The notes under the pieces were generated by a model. The model made no database searches. It worked only from the letters and a program-made list of their open reading frames with translations, and was not told the origin of the DNA. The position numbers were made by a program, and so were the translations under genes. From Catenuloplanes atrovinosus (GTDB taxonomy: Bacteria; Actinomycetota; Actinomycetes; Mycobacteriales; Micromonosporaceae): DNA of 64,000 nucleotides. The stretch is from contig NZ_JAVDYB010000001.1 of NCBI RefSeq assembly GCF_031458235.1, forward strand, positions 806,001 through 870,000, read 5' to 3'. How positions within the stretch are numbered: position 1 is the stretch's first letter; each line of letters starts with the position of its first letter. Shown one piece after another: positions 63,961 through 64,000 of this stretch.

Positions 63961-64000
63961 ATGGATCTGCTGGACCTGGCCGACTGGCGCGAGCGGGTCG
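63961..64000 (+). CDS. Start of a gene cut by the right edge
   Basis: ATG at 63961 opens a frame reading MDLLDLADWRERV to the window end. The DLADWR-RV start is reminiscent of DUF1684 proteins, but 13 residues cannot settle it. Divergent from the MarR gene. Confidence 0.4.
   Translation, partial: MDLLDLADWRERV

Overview
The window is very GC-rich DNA with GTG and TTG starts, ATGA/GTGA stop-start overlaps and purine-rich ribosome binding sites. Together with the gene content (mycothiol-type DinB proteins, DUF1707, PspC and DUF2382 proteins, many GGDEF/EAL proteins) this points to a filamentous actinomycete. A Micromonosporaceae member is my best guess; that is inferred from style and gene families, not from a marker gene.

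Layout. 0-7.2 kb: the 5' part of a class A penicillin-binding protein (leaving the window on the left), a membrane-anchored solute-binding protein with a membrane protein and a PP2C phosphatase, a GGDEF-EAL c-di-GMP protein, and an ohr/ohrR peroxide pair with a candidate operator. 7.2-10.9 kb: a purine-catabolic run (MocA-like nucleotidyltransferase, OHCU decarboxylase, HIU hydrolase, urate oxidase, 8-oxoguanine deaminase). Its continuation is at 27.6-32.8 kb (malate synthase, CitE-like protein, allantoinase, allantoicase). Together they take 8-oxoguanine/urate to glyoxylate and malate, with no recognisable ureidoglycolate-cleaving enzyme. 11-13.4 kb: secreted pectate lyase, secreted M28 aminopeptidase, a PNPOx-like flavoprotein.

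13.4-25 kb is a complete selenocysteine region: a three-subunit formate dehydrogenase whose catalytic subunit reads through an in-frame TGA followed by a clear SECIS hairpin, then selD, tRNA-Sec(TCA), selB and selA. Two tandem 74-bp repeats between selD and tRNA-Sec each encode a 25-residue peptide, and stop/start overlaps link peptide 1, peptide 2 and selD.

25-36 kb: an HtrA-like protease without PDZ, a polytopic membrane protein, the second purine block, a CAP-domain secreted protein, and a beta-helix-like membrane protein. 36.3-50.7 kb: a 2837-residue secreted Rhs/YD-repeat polymorphic toxin with a His-Me nuclease tip, an overlapping tandem-SUKH immunity gene, and a 1583-residue mosaic subtilase, closed by a strong terminator. 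50.7-64 kb: ordinary accessory and housekeeping genes: secreted coiled-coil M15-like protein, mycothiol-type isomerase, PspC, LLM monooxygenase/FMN reductase pair, transglutaminase, APH-type kinase, PCMT-like methyltransferase, a second GGDEF-EAL protein with an altered EAL active site, phospholipase D-like protein, a 41-residue membrane peptide, and a MarR regulator divergent from a gene cut by the right edge. The promoter region of that edge gene shares a 17/19-bp palindromic element with the LLM operon 9 kb away.

No CRISPR array, rRNA, transposase or prophage was seen, and no gene-free stretch exceeds 300 bases. All calls come from reading translations and motifs by eye; no database search was run.
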